48,544 bases of DNA, from contig CAKZSV010000041.1 in assembly GCA_937921485.1 (NCBI GenBank), positions 1 to 48,544 of the forward strand, written 5' to 3'. Below the pieces are notes generated by a model. That model did not search any database. It had not been told where the DNA came from and saw nothing but the letters and a program-made list of their open reading frames with translations. The DNA comes from an uncultured bacterium. Lineage in GTDB: Bacteria > Spirochaetota > UBA4802 > JAGODF01. The translations under genes and the position numbers were made by a program. Below, piece by piece: positions 35,144 through 43,511 of this stretch; position 1 is the stretch's first letter; each line of letters begins with the position of its first letter.

Positions 35144-35917
35144 ATGAAAAGGGAGGTTAAATCGGTAATTCTGTCGATGCTCATCGGAATATTGATTTTT
35201 CTGGTGGGGAATGGCAAACTTATTGGTCAGCAGGCCGCGCCCGCTGATAAATCGGCAAGCGACAAGGTGCAGAAGAACGGCCTTGTATGGGACTGGATGA
35301 ATGATTTTGAGAACTGCGAGGATTGGAGGGCAATGGCTACCTGCCCTTTAGGCGAAACTAAAACGCGAAAGCTCGAGGGGCGTCCGCGCATCGTCAACGA
35401 TGATGGTTCGGTATCGGTGGTTCCCACCAGGGAGCTTGGCCTGGAAGGCGGTGAGGATAAAGGCGTTGATGAAAACGGATTTGAGCATGAAGTGAAATAT
35501 GTGCTTGGTGTTCGCACGTATTTTATGGACAGAGGTTTCGACAGGGTGGAAGTCTTTCCTCCGAACGAATACGTCATCCGCGGCAAGGCGAAGGAAATCC
35601 GCGTATGGGTACTGGGGAGAAAATTCCGCCATACCCTGTACGTCAAGCTCCGCGATTATACGGGAAATCTTCATAAGCTGAAAATGGGGCGCCTTGATTT
35701 CTGGGGATGGAAGGAAATGTCGGTGGTGGTTCCCGGCTGGCTGCCGCAGTCAACGCGGTATGCGCTGCTGGATAAAAACCTCCAGTTTGTTTCATTCTTT
35801 GTGGAGTCAGATACCTATGAGGTGCCCGGTACATTCTATTTCTATATGGACAATTTCCGGATTCGCACCGACCTCTCTGAGTTTACGGGTGATACGACCA
35901 TTAAGGATAACTGGTAA
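35144..35917 (+). CDS. flaA: Flagellar filament outer-layer protein FlaA (first copy)
   Basis: Spirochaete periplasmic flagella have a FlaB core covered by FlaA sheath proteins, which are exported by Sec, not by the flagellar system. This 257-residue protein has a signal peptide (ILSMLIGILIFLVGNGKLIG), then WDWMNDFENCEDWRAMATCP and the FlaA-type block KEIRVWVLGRKFRHTLYVKL with GRLDFWGWKEMSVVVPGWL, and FYFYMDNFRIRTDLSE near the C-terminus. The ribosome site is AAAGGAGTT. A second, longer FlaA follows after 29 bases, matching the paired flaA genes known from Leptospira. Which of FlaA1 or FlaA2 it is cannot be fixed here. Confidence 0.9.
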   Translation: MKREVKSVILSMLIGILIFLVGNGKLIGQQAAPADKSASDKVQKNGLVWDWMNDFENCEDWRAMATCPLGETKTRKLEGRPRIVNDDGSVSVVPTRELGLEGGEDKGVDENGFEHEVKYVLGVRTYFMDRGFDRVEVFPPNEYVIRGKAKEIRVWVLGRKFRHTLYVKLRDYTGNLHKLKMGRLDFWGWKEMSVVVPGWLPQSTRYALLDKNLQFVSFFVESDTYEVPGTFYFYMDNFRIRTDLSEFTGDTTIKDNW

Positions 35918-35946
35918 AACAGGGATAAAGGAAGGGAGGAATTTAT

Positions 35947-36807
35947 ATGATAACCACGCGTAGAATAATACTTGTAATGGCATGTGTGGCGCTCGGTTTG
36001 TATCTCATTCCGCAGCGCGCGTATCCAAGGGTTGTGACCAACGTGAACCCGGATATCAGCTCTGAGCAGCTCAAGGCATTTGTGATTGATGATTTTGAAG
36101 ATCCTTCAAAAGTTGAAGGTGAGGACGGATGGCGTCTCACTGCCACCCCGCCTGTGCTGAAAGACCCGAACAAGAAGGACAAGAATCCTGTGCCAATCCT
36201 TGAGCAGAAAATTATTCCCGGGCGTCCAAGCGACATGAGGCCCGATGAGTGGTCGCATAATAAGCTCGGCATTAAAAACAATGAAGTGGATAAGGTCCAG
36301 AAAATCTACGGGATGCGTTTTAAGTTCCGCTATCCGGGATATAATTCCGTGCATCTCGAACCGCCCGTCAATCCTCAGCTGACGCCCGCCGATGAACCGG
36401 GCAAAAAAATCCGCGGAATCATTCTTCCCGGTAGAGCAAAAGGCGTTTCCATGTGGGTGCATTCCCGCGGGCATCCCTATCACCTCGAATGCTGGGTGGA
36501 AGACTACCAGAATAGGGTCCATATCCTAAAAATGGGAAAAACCGATTTTGTGGGATGGAGGCCGATGAAGGCATATATTCCAATTAACATTCCACAAGAA
36601 GTGGACACCTTCCCCCAGACAAAGTTCATTAAGATTGTCCGCTTTGTGTTGAGGGCTGATCCGAATGCTTCGGTGAATGATGAGGTGTATATGTTCTTTG
36701 ATCAGCTGAAAGTCCTGACCGATGATTTTGAAGTGAATTTTGACGGTCAGGAACTCGACAGGCTGTTTAGGGGAGAATCAGGTAAATCATCGACGCAGAC
36801 GAAATAG
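35947..36807 (+). CDS. flaA: Flagellar filament outer-layer protein FlaA (second copy)
   Basis: 286 residues: a signal peptide (RIILVMACVALGLYLIPQRA), then FVIDDFEDPSKVEGEDGWRL, RAKGVSMWVHSRGHPYHLEC with WVEDYQNRVHILKMGKTDFV GWRPMKAYIP, and VYMFFDQLKVLTDDFEVNFD near the end. These are the hallmarks of FlaA. The core is clearly homologous to the first copy (WVxGxxxxxxLxxxxxDYxxxxHxLKMGxxDFxGW). It is exported to the periplasm and coats the flagellar filament. It shares a transcript with the first copy and ends at a strong terminator. Confidence 0.92.
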   Translation: MITTRRIILVMACVALGLYLIPQRAYPRVVTNVNPDISSEQLKAFVIDDFEDPSKVEGEDGWRLTATPPVLKDPNKKDKNPVPILEQKIIPGRPSDMRPDEWSHNKLGIKNNEVDKVQKIYGMRFKFRYPGYNSVHLEPPVNPQLTPADEPGKKIRGIILPGRAKGVSMWVHSRGHPYHLECWVEDYQNRVHILKMGKTDFVGWRPMKAYIPINIPQEVDTFPQTKFIKIVRFVLRADPNASVNDEVYMFFDQLKVLTDDFEVNFDGQELDRLFRGESGKSSTQTK

Positions 36808-36836
36808 CGCTTCAATAGTAACAAGTCTATAAGGAA

Positions 36837-36873
36837 AATCGGCGGCCATTAAGGATGGCCGTCGATTTTTTTT
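36837..36873 (+). terminator. Rho-independent terminator of the flaA operon
   Basis: AATCGGCGGCCAT (36837-36849) and ATGGCCGTCGATT (36855-36867) form a 13-bp stem with one G-T pair and a 5-base loop, followed by a run of eight T overlapping the stem end. It lies 29 bases after the second flaA stop. Confidence 0.92.
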
Positions 36874-37022
36874 AATCATTTTATATTCCATGCAGTTTCG
36901 TAATTTAAAGAAAAATGTGTATGATATCCGCCCAGGGCCAGAGTTTATGCGAAGCAACAGCTTTCATAGCCGAAAGGGAAAATCCGGTTCGAGATGATGT
37001 TATTGCGGATAGGTGAGTGGTG

Positions 37023-37505
37023 TTAGCCGAAGTACTCTTCCATGTAATTTGGCGGTACTCCGTACCAGATTTTGATGCAGGTGCCTGTTTCTGTATATTT
37101 TTCATGAAGTGACCAGTTTCCGAGGAGATAATTATCCGCAACATCATCATAATACTTCGCACAATAGTACGCCACCACCTCATCAAGGTAGGTTTCCACG
37201 GCAATGGCAATGAGAAGCGAAATCGACATAAAGCAAAACCGCCGCATATCCTGCATCAGCAGATTATCAAACTTTAGTAATTTCATTTTCACCCGATGTT
37301 TTTTTATTGGATTGCCGTCTTCATCGGTTCTCTTCTGATATTCAACCGCTCCATCCCATTTTTTCCGCAGCTTCTTGAAATCATGGATCAACATCCGCAT
37401 TGCCTGGTCGATTAAATCTACCCTGTTGCGTCCGGTTTTCTTTTCTGCCTCCGTAACCTTTGCAATCACGTCTTCCGTCATGCAGTAGCTGGTCTTCATG
37501 TACAT
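37023..37505 (-). CDS. Hypothetical protein with ribbon-helix-helix-like N-terminus
   Basis: The start at 37505 follows GGAGGAG; the frame is open for another 48 codons upstream, but that stretch reads as AT-rich non-coding DNA. 160 residues. Residues 1-45 (YMKTSYCMTEDVIAKVTEAE KKTGRNRVDLIDQAMRMLIH) resemble a ribbon-helix-helix or MetJ/Arc-like domain. The middle has a charged stretch (KKHRVKMKLLKFDNLLMQDM) and then SISLLIAIAVETYLDEVVAY, which could be a buried helix. It may be a regulator. It lies divergently from the XRE-cupin gene, 222 bases away. Confidence 0.6.
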   Translation of the reverse strand: MYMKTSYCMTEDVIAKVTEAEKKTGRNRVDLIDQAMRMLIHDFKKLRKKWDGAVEYQKRTDEDGNPIKKHRVKMKLLKFDNLLMQDMRRFCFMSISLLIAIAVETYLDEVVAYYCAKYYDDVADNYLLGNWSLHEKYTETGTCIKIWYGVPPNYMEEYFG

Positions 37506-37726
37506 AGAGTGCTCCTCCTTGAAATAACATTGCACTTCACTCATTAATACGATAAAAAGAAGATAGAAATAAAATTTTTTTACGGATTTAAAAAAATTTT
37601 GATTCGCTATTAAGTATTGAAGTGCAATTTTTAAAAAAAGTATTGACAAAAATGTTAATAGTAATTATTAGTAAATCTTTACATATAATATATATTTATA
37701 ATGATTAATGTTTATAACGGTAGCAG

Positions 37727-38269
37727 ATGGATCTCGGTTCTGTGCTCAGATTGAAGCGAAAAGAGCGGAAATTGACGCTGAAGGCAGTATCGGCAAAAGC
37801 GGGTATTTCCGAAGGTTTTTTAAGTCAGATTGAAAACAACGTGAATTCTCCCTCAGTAGATACACTAATGAGCATCTGTGCCGCGATAGGCTGCGATGCG
37901 GGGGAGGTGATACGGCAGGCGCAGAATCAGGAGCGGATATCAATAATTAGAAAAAAAGATTTATCGGACGTGGACATTCCGCACGTGGGATTTGCGACGC
38001 GCAGGTTTTTTCCGCCGGAGTCGCGCAGAACAATTGATAGCGCGGTGCTGATGGTGGAGCCGGGCAAGAGCATCCCGGCGAGAAAGGGAATCAGAAACAG
38101 CCAGGAAGTGCTGTGCGTGCTCAAAGGCTCTCTTGAGCTGACGCATGAAGATCGGAAAGTGATGCTGAATGAAGGCGATATGGTTCATTTCTGGACGGAG
38201 CCCGGGAAACAGCATATTACCAATATATCGCGGTCGCGCGCGGTGGCGCTCTGGGTTGGGACGATTTAA
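37727..38269 (+). CDS. XRE-family transcriptional regulator with cupin domain
   Basis: 180 residues. Residues 5-60 are a helix-turn-helix of the XRE type (RLKRKERKLTLKAVSAKAGI SEGFLSQIENNVNSPSVDTL). Residues 105-178 form a cupin barrel (EVLCVLKGSLELTHEDRKVM LNEGDMVHF, with the last His-type site KQHITNIS). Such regulators sense a small ligand in the cupin and control nearby catabolic genes. It directly precedes the acyl-CoA operon, 27 bases from the first thiolase-like gene, and is thus the likely regulator of that operon. Confidence 0.88.
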   Translation: MDLGSVLRLKRKERKLTLKAVSAKAGISEGFLSQIENNVNSPSVDTLMSICAAIGCDAGEVIRQAQNQERISIIRKKDLSDVDIPHVGFATRRFFPPESRRTIDSAVLMVEPGKSIPARKGIRNSQEVLCVLKGSLELTHEDRKVMLNEGDMVHFWTEPGKQHITNISRSRAVALWVGTI

Positions 38270-38296
38270 TTTTTTAACTTCAGGAGGATAACGATA

Positions 38297-39448
38297 ATGA
38301 AAGAACGCGTTGGAATTGTTGGAATTGGGGTGACAGGATTCAATTCCGTTAGCCCTTCTTTGTCGTTTAAGGAGCTTACCTATACGGCGGCAGTGAAAGC
38401 CTATGGGGAAGCGGGGTTGCATCCTAAGCAGATCGATTCATTCATCACCGCATCTGAAGATTTCATGGAAGGATATAGCATCTTTGATGAGTATGTTCCC
38501 GATCAGATGGGAGCTGTGATGAGGCCTGTTCATACGGTCACTGCAGATTTTCTGCAAGCGCTTGGTGTTGGCTGCATGATGATAAACACCGGCAGATTTA
38601 CGACTATTGCAGTTGAAGCCCATTCAAAAGCTTCGAATGTGAAAACGCTTGATGAGGTACAGGCATTCGCGCTTGATCCTGTGTATTTGCGCCCGCTCAA
38701 GGAAAATGCAAAATTTGTAGCGGGACTCGAAATGAAGTGCTTTCTTGAAATGACGGGAAATACAGAAGAACAGTGTGCAAGGGTGGTTGTAAAAAACAAA
38801 AAAAATTCACAGAAAAATCCCAACGCTGCATATGGGGCAGAACTCTCTGTTGATGATGTGCTCAATTCGGAACCGATATCTACACCGCTGAAGCGCCTTG
38901 ATGTATCTGAAAGAGCAGATGGAGCGATAATGGTGGTGCTTGCATCTGAAGCAGAGGCACGGGCTCTCTGCAAAAATCCCATATGGATCGACGGTATTGC
39001 CTGGTTTTCGGGGAATGGAAATCTGTGGTCAAGAAATATAGCTGAGGCTGATTATGCGCGACTTGCGATGCGCAAGGCGTGTAGCATGGCGGGTATTTCT
39101 GATCCACGGAAAGAATTGCATTTCGCTGAAATCTGTGATGAATATTCGTACAAAGAACTTCAGCATCTTGAGGCGCTGGGTTTGGCAAGGAAGGGAGAAG
39201 CAGGGTATTTGACTGAAAGCGGGGTTACTTCGCTTGATGGCGATTTTCCGGTTAACCCTTCGGGAGGATCACTTGGCGTCGGTCATACATTTGAGGCGAG
39301 TGGTGGCATGAAATTGTATGAAGCGGTTCTTCAGCTTAGGAATCAGGCAGGAGCGCGGCAGGTAAAAGATGCGAAAAGATGCCTTGTGCAATCCTGGCGC
39401 GGAGTGCCAACAGCTACAGGGGCTGTGGCAATTCTTTCGAATGAGTAA
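38297..39448 (+). CDS. Thiolase-fold protein lacking the nucleophilic cysteine (SCP2-type)
   Basis: 383 residues preceded by AGGAGG. The thiolase fold is seen in VGIVGIGVTGF at the start, AYGEAGLHPKQIDSFIT, and the C-terminal FPVNPSGGSLGVGHTFEASG GMK with LVQSWRGVPTATGAVAIL. By eye, the usual VExACASG nucleophile site reads VTADFLQALG, so Cys is replaced. The GH of the C-terminal half is kept, but the second Cys loop is not. It is followed by a second thiolase-like gene and two DUF35 genes. Known DUF35-partnered thiolase-fold proteins include steroid side-chain aldolases (Ltp2/SAL type), which also lack the thiolase residues, so carbon-carbon cleavage by retro-aldol is possible. Confidence 0.82.
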   Translation: MKERVGIVGIGVTGFNSVSPSLSFKELTYTAAVKAYGEAGLHPKQIDSFITASEDFMEGYSIFDEYVPDQMGAVMRPVHTVTADFLQALGVGCMMINTGRFTTIAVEAHSKASNVKTLDEVQAFALDPVYLRPLKENAKFVAGLEMKCFLEMTGNTEEQCARVVVKNKKNSQKNPNAAYGAELSVDDVLNSEPISTPLKRLDVSERADGAIMVVLASEAEARALCKNPIWIDGIAWFSGNGNLWSRNIAEADYARLAMRKACSMAGISDPRKELHFAEICDEYSYKELQHLEALGLARKGEAGYLTESGVTSLDGDFPVNPSGGSLGVGHTFEASGGMKLYEAVLQLRNQAGARQVKDAKRCLVQSWRGVPTATGAVAILSNE

Positions 39449-39462
39449 AAGGAGGTTTTATT

Positions 39463-40626
39463 ATGGGATATCGAAAAGTTGCAATCGTCGGTGCGGGGAT
39501 CACAAAATTTGTACGCCGCGCAGAAGAAACAGGCCCTGAAATGGCGTATCTAGCTTCAAAAATGGCGCTCGATCAGGCGGGGTTAAAGCTAAAAGATGTG
39601 GAGATGATTACCTTAGGGACAGCGCCTGATGCTTTTGATGGCGTTCATATGAAAGGTGAATATCTGTTAAGCGGAGCCGGAGGAAATGGGAAGCAATACA
39701 TACGAAATTTTGTTGGCGGTGGAACAGGGGTTTTCGCACCGATTCATGGATGGATGCATGTTGCATCGGGTGCATGCGATGTGTGCCTTGTAGTATGTTC
39801 GGAAAAAATGTCATCGTGCCATCCACATCCTCAGGGTGCGTTTTTAACGATCTTTGATCACACTACGGAACAGCCTTTGAAGCCTACGCTTATCTGGATT
39901 TTTGCCCTTGAGATGAGGAGATATATGGAAACGTATGGTCTGACAAAAGCAGATATCGCACGTGTTGCGGTAAAGAATAAGAATAACGCACTTGATCATC
40001 CCTCATCACAAGTTGCTGATACGGTAACGCTTGAAGATGTGCTCAATTCCGAGGTTCTTGCCGAACCGGTTCACCGTCTTGATATAAGCCCTGCTTCCGA
40101 CGGAGCAGCGGCGATGGTGCTTGTCAGCGAGCATGTCGCGAAGCGGTTGACTGATAAACCTGTATGGATAGACGGGGTGGGCTGGAATCTCGACACTGCA
40201 TATTGGGCGACAAAAGATCTCTATTATCCACGATATGTGGAAAAAGCTGCCCGAATGGCGTATGAAATGGCGGGTATAACCGAACCTCATAAACAAATCC
40301 AGGTTGCTGAACCGTACGATCCCTTCGACTATAAGGAGTTGCACCATCTGGAAGGACTCCTTCTGTGCGAACGGGGGGATGCAGCACGGCTGACGGCGGA
40401 AGGCTATACCGCCCGTACTGGAAATCTGCCTGTGTGTCCGTCCGGTGGGGCTCTGGGAGTTGGGAATCCTATTGCGGCGACAGGTCTTATGAAGGTTATT
40501 GAGATTTTTCTCCAATTGAGGGAGGAAGCAGGAAAAAGACAGGTGCCTGGAAAACCACGGGTAGGTCTTGCGCAGGCATGGGGAGATTTGATGCAGGTTG
40601 GTACAGTTATAGTATTGCGAAGATGA
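39463..40626 (+). CDS. Second thiolase-fold protein with altered active site
   Basis: 387 residues, 14 bases after the first. RKVAIVGAGITKFVRRAEET at the start, HVASGACDVCLVVCSEKMSS in the core and CPSGGALGVGNPIAATGLMK near the C-terminus are thiolase-superfamily features. The nucleophile position reads RNFVGGGTGVFA, with Gly where Cys is expected, and the GHP motif reads GNP, so the base His is Asn. Cys-type thiolysis is therefore unlikely. The pair of thiolase-like genes with the pair of DUF35 genes suggests two thiolase/DUF35 complexes or one mixed complex. Substrate unknown. Confidence 0.82.
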   Translation: MGYRKVAIVGAGITKFVRRAEETGPEMAYLASKMALDQAGLKLKDVEMITLGTAPDAFDGVHMKGEYLLSGAGGNGKQYIRNFVGGGTGVFAPIHGWMHVASGACDVCLVVCSEKMSSCHPHPQGAFLTIFDHTTEQPLKPTLIWIFALEMRRYMETYGLTKADIARVAVKNKNNALDHPSSQVADTVTLEDVLNSEVLAEPVHRLDISPASDGAAAMVLVSEHVAKRLTDKPVWIDGVGWNLDTAYWATKDLYYPRYVEKAARMAYEMAGITEPHKQIQVAEPYDPFDYKELHHLEGLLLCERGDAARLTAEGYTARTGNLPVCPSGGALGVGNPIAATGLMKVIEIFLQLREEAGKRQVPGKPRVGLAQAWGDLMQVGTVIVLRR

Positions 40627-40642
40627 AAACAAGGAGGCAAGT

Positions 40643-41146
40643 ATGAAAATTGAAAAGGTTCCGATGAAAGGGCTAACGAGCGAAGAATATGAAAAGGCTT
40701 TGAAAATTTCCTGGAAACCTAAACTCCAATATGCCTGGGATAATGGGATAGCAATTGGAAAATATCTCCAGGGTTTAAAAGAGGGCAAGCTTCTTGCATC
40801 ATGCTGCAATAGATGCGGCAGGATTATGCTGCCGGTGAGGAGTTTCTGCGAACTTTGCTGGCGTCCTACTGACGGCGAAATTGCCGTAAATGATACAGGT
40901 GTGGTTAATACCTTTGCAATATGCCATGTGAATTGGGATGCGAGCAGGCTCAAACCGGATGAGCCGCGGCATATACCGGCAGTGATTGAAATTGACGGCG
41001 CCTCAAAGGGACAGGGTATTATGCATGTGCTGGGGAATGTTGATCCGGCAAAAGTGAAGATTGGCATGAAGGTAAAAGCCGTGTGGAAACCAGTGGCTGA
41101 GCGCGTAGGCTCAATTGATGATATTCGCTTCTTTGAACCATATTGA
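40643..41146 (+). CDS. DUF35 Zn-ribbon/OB-fold protein 1
   Basis: 167 residues after AGGAGG. An N-terminal helix precedes a four-Cys rubredoxin-like knuckle (CCNRCGRIM and FCELCWRP, about residues 54-76), then an OB-fold (GVVNTFAICHVNW, IPAVIEIDGASKGQGIMHVL, KIGMKVKAVW). DUF35 proteins bind thiolase-fold partners and help channel acyl-CoA substrates, as in archaeal HMG-CoA synthesis and steroid side-chain aldolases. It is placed directly after the thiolase-like pair, which supports that pairing. Confidence 0.88.
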   Translation: MKIEKVPMKGLTSEEYEKALKISWKPKLQYAWDNGIAIGKYLQGLKEGKLLASCCNRCGRIMLPVRSFCELCWRPTDGEIAVNDTGVVNTFAICHVNWDASRLKPDEPRHIPAVIEIDGASKGQGIMHVLGNVDPAKVKIGMKVKAVWKPVAERVGSIDDIRFFEPY

Positions 41147-41161
41147 TAGAGGAGGTATGGT

Positions 41162-41632
41162 ATGTCATTTAAAGATTCAATACATTTAAACACGAAGCTC
41201 GGTTATTTCGAAGGTGAGATTCCAGTAAATTACCAGTACACTCTCGGAGTTGCAGGAAATATATTTTTCAAAACACTAATGGAAAAGGATGAATTCATTG
41301 CCTCGGAATGTTCAGAATGCGGAACGAAAACCATATATCCGCTTATCTATTGCGAGGAATGTTTTGCTCCAATAGAAAAGTATGTTCCCATTGGACTGGT
41401 GGGTGAACTGTATTCATATACTCACTGTTACTACGATTATCAGGGCATACGACATGAAAAACCGCACGTGCTTGGTCTTGTTCGCTTCAAAGGAGTACAG
41501 GGCGGCATTGTGCATAGGATTGAAGTTAAGCCGGAGGAATTGAAAATTGGAATGAAAGTTGGTGCAAAACTAAAGCCAAAAAATGAAAGGAATGGGGGCA
41601 TTGATGACATCATCCATTTTGAAAAAGTTTGA
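41162..41632 (+). CDS. DUF35 Zn-ribbon/OB-fold protein 2
   Basis: 156 residues after GGAGG. The Zn knuckle has CSECGTKTIYPLIYCEEC (about residues 44-61); the OB-fold follows (GELYSYTHCYYDYQGIRHEK, PHVLGLVRFKGVQGGIVHRI, KIGMKVGAKLKP). It shares layout and the end motif GGIDDIIHFE with the first DUF35 protein (GSIDDIRFFE), so the two are paralogues. Each probably serves one of the two thiolase-like proteins. Confidence 0.88.
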   Translation: MSFKDSIHLNTKLGYFEGEIPVNYQYTLGVAGNIFFKTLMEKDEFIASECSECGTKTIYPLIYCEECFAPIEKYVPIGLVGELYSYTHCYYDYQGIRHEKPHVLGLVRFKGVQGGIVHRIEVKPEELKIGMKVGAKLKPKNERNGGIDDIIHFEKV

Positions 41633-41686
41633 TTGTGTCGTGGGGATGTTAAAAATTTGAAACTAACCGGGTAAAAGAGGTTCATC

Positions 41687-42844
41687 ATGATGGATTTCGG
41701 ACTAACCGATGAGCAAAAGCTACTTCGGCAAAATGTTCGGGAATTTGCCGAAAAAGAAATAAAGCCGGTTGCGCAGGAACTCGATGAAACCGAAACGTTT
41801 TCGATTGAGCTTACAAAGAAGATGGCTGCCATGGGGCTTTTCGGCATCGTGGTTTCGGAAAAATATGGCGGCGCCGGTATGGATTATCTTTCCTACGTCA
41901 TCGCCGTGGAAGAGCTTGCACGGATAGATGGCTCGCAGGCCGCGACGGTTGCGGCCGCAAATTCCCTGGGAATCGGTCCGATATATTATTTCGGAAGCGA
42001 AAAACAAAAAGAGGAGTGGCTTCCGCGGCTGTGCGCGGGTGAAGTTCTTGCGTCGTTCGGTCTCACCGAGCCGGAGGCAGGTTCCGATGCAGGAGCGAGC
42101 AAAACACACGCGAAGCTGGAAAACGGCCAGTGGATCATCAATGGCAGCAAAATTTTTATCACAAATTCCACGTCGAAAATGGCGGGTGTCTGTACAGTGC
42201 AGGCAATTACCGGAGTTCGCGGCGATGCTAAGAAAGAAATTTCCTGCATTCTGGTTCCCAATGGTACCCCGGGATTTACCGCAAAAAAAATGACGCGCAA
42301 GATGATGTGGCGAGCGTCGGATACCGGTGAACTTTTCTTCGATGATTGTCGCGTGCCAGAAGAAAATCTTTTAGGCAAGCGCGGCGAAGGATTTCATCAG
42401 ATGCTTTCCACGCTGGATAACGGCAGGCTCGCCATTGCGGCGATGGGCCTTGGTGGTGCGCAGGGAGCGTACGAGCTTGCGCTGAAATACGCAAGGGAGC
42501 GCAAGCAGTTTGGTCAGCCTATTTCCACGTTTCAGGCAAACGCGTTTAAGCTTGCAAATATGGCCACCGAAATTGAAGCAGCAAGAAATTTGCTCTATAA
42601 GGCGTGCAAACTTAAAGATGCGAAATTACCCTTCTCCAAACATGCCGCGATGGCAAAGCTCTACTGCTCGGAAGTGATGGGCCGGGTGGTGGATCAGGCC
42701 GTGCAAATTCACGGCGGCTATGGTCTCATGAAAGAGTATAATGTGGAGCGATTCTATCGGGACTATAAGCTTCTTACAATCGGCGAAGGCACATCCGAAA
42801 TCCAGCGCATCGTCATTTCGCGGCAAATCGGATGTTATGAATAA
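41687..42844 (+). CDS. Acyl-CoA dehydrogenase
   Basis: 385-residue FAD enzyme that oxidises an acyl-CoA to the enoyl-CoA. Signatures: ASFGLTEPEAGSDAGASKTH, WIINGSKIFITNS (FAD and substrate loops, about residues 120-160), RKMMWRASDTGELFFDDCRV, and RKQFGQPISTFQANAFKLAN. The C-terminal motif QIHGGYGLMKEYNVERFYRD followed by LTIGEGTSEIQRIVISRQIG contains the catalytic Glu position of short-chain enzymes (IGEGTSEIQ). It is the last gene of the operon and would feed the pathway of the upstream thiolase-fold proteins. A terminator follows. Confidence 0.95.
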   Translation: MMDFGLTDEQKLLRQNVREFAEKEIKPVAQELDETETFSIELTKKMAAMGLFGIVVSEKYGGAGMDYLSYVIAVEELARIDGSQAATVAAANSLGIGPIYYFGSEKQKEEWLPRLCAGEVLASFGLTEPEAGSDAGASKTHAKLENGQWIINGSKIFITNSTSKMAGVCTVQAITGVRGDAKKEISCILVPNGTPGFTAKKMTRKMMWRASDTGELFFDDCRVPEENLLGKRGEGFHQMLSTLDNGRLAIAAMGLGGAQGAYELALKYARERKQFGQPISTFQANAFKLANMATEIEAARNLLYKACKLKDAKLPFSKHAAMAKLYCSEVMGRVVDQAVQIHGGYGLMKEYNVERFYRDYKLLTIGEGTSEIQRIVISRQIGCYE

Positions 42845-42866
42845 TAACACTGCCGCGTAGTTCTGC

Positions 42867-42900
42867 AAAAAACCGCTCGGCAAAGCTGGGGCGGTTTTTT
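42867..42900 (+). terminator. Intrinsic terminator after the acyl-CoA dehydrogenase operon
   Basis: AAAAAACCGC (42867-42875 region) pairs with GCGGTTTTTT (42891-42900) around a GC-rich loop. The A-run and T-run on the two sides make it usable on both strands. It lies just before the MITE-like element. Confidence 0.75.
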
Positions 42901-42912
42901 CATTAATATTAT

Positions 42913-43025
42913 GGGCACCTCTAAAAACCGCTTTCTTCATATTATAAAGATAAAAAGAAAGCGGTTTTATCCTATATATTGTGCCCACAAGGGAACATCC
43001 TTATAAATAGTTTTTAGAAGTTCCC
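42913..43025. mobile_element. MITE-like element, 113 bp, with terminal inverted repeats and TTAT duplication
   Basis: The left end GGGCACCTCTAAAAAC (42913-42928) and the inverse of the right end GGGAACTTCTAAAAAC (43025-43010) match at 14 of 16 bases. TTAT flanks both ends directly (42909-42912 and 43026-43029), as a target-site duplication. Inside, AAAACCGCTTTCTT (42924-42937) pairs fully with 42955-42968, GGGCAC with GTGCCC (42981-42986), and GGGAAC (42991) with GTTCCC (43020-43025), so the whole piece folds on itself. No ORF is present. It is non-autonomous and inserted at the stop codon of the HEPN gene. No matching transposase is in the window. Confidence 0.7.
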
Positions 43026-43511
43026 TTATTTTTTTGCAAGGCGACGTAGAAAGTTTATAAATTTTGAAATATCTTCTTGAATTAAAGGAATAAGTAATTC
43101 GAATTTGTTTTGTAAAAAATTGATTTTATCCCAATCGTAATTAAACTCAAAGTAATAGCGTTTAAAATGACGGAATCGCAAGAATTCGAGAAGAATAGTG
43201 TGCGTTTCGTCCGAGATAACTTTTTCTCGAATTCCTTCAATTGAGAGAGTCATTTTGTAAAGGAGATCCTGATGCCAGCATTGTTCGTCCAGGTTGTTTT
43301 CAAAAAAACGTGATATTCGTAAAAAAATTGTTTCAAGACAGGTATATGCATTTACAAACACATCGGAAATAACAATCGCATCCTCTGTTTTTTTAGAGGT
43401 GACATCAATTTTGTTGAGGTATTCTTTATAAAAATCAAGGATACGTTTGAACACCATCATGCCATTTTCAATTTCTTTTATAAGAATCACTATTTCTTTT
43501 TCAACGTTCAT
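43026..43511 (-). CDS. HepT-like HEPN ribonuclease toxin
   Basis: 161 residues, all helical. The conserved segment EFLRFRHFKRYYFEFNYDWD (about residues 111-130) has the Arg-x(n)-His-x(n)-Tyr type of HepT-like nucleases (RFRHF ... Y). The start of the protein lies 11 bases inside the MNT gene, so the two are translated together. HEPN/MNT pairs work as toxin and antitoxin; the MNT partner modifies or masks the HEPN RNase. Its stop codon (TAA on the minus strand, 43028-43026) lies in the target duplication of the MITE-like element. Confidence 0.82.
   Translation of the reverse strand: MNVEKEIVILIKEIENGMMVFKRILDFYKEYLNKIDVTSKKTEDAIVISDVFVNAYTCLETIFLRISRFFENNLDEQCWHQDLLYKMTLSIEGIREKVISDETHTILLEFLRFRHFKRYYFEFNYDWDKINFLQNKFELLIPLIQEDISKFINFLRRLAKK

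Noticed and set aside
37506..37649. N-terminal extension of the RHH-like protein
   Set aside because: The 48 extra codons are AT-rich and not protein-like, and GGAGGAG sits just before the 37505 start.
40006..41193. 395-codon leftward ORF opposite the DUF35 and thiolase-like genes
   Set aside because: It is antisense to two well-supported genes, with low-complexity, non-protein-like composition.
42913..43030. CRISPR array or tracrRNA near cas12b
   Set aside because: The palindromes here are not spaced direct repeats; they fit a MITE with terminal inverted repeats and target duplication.
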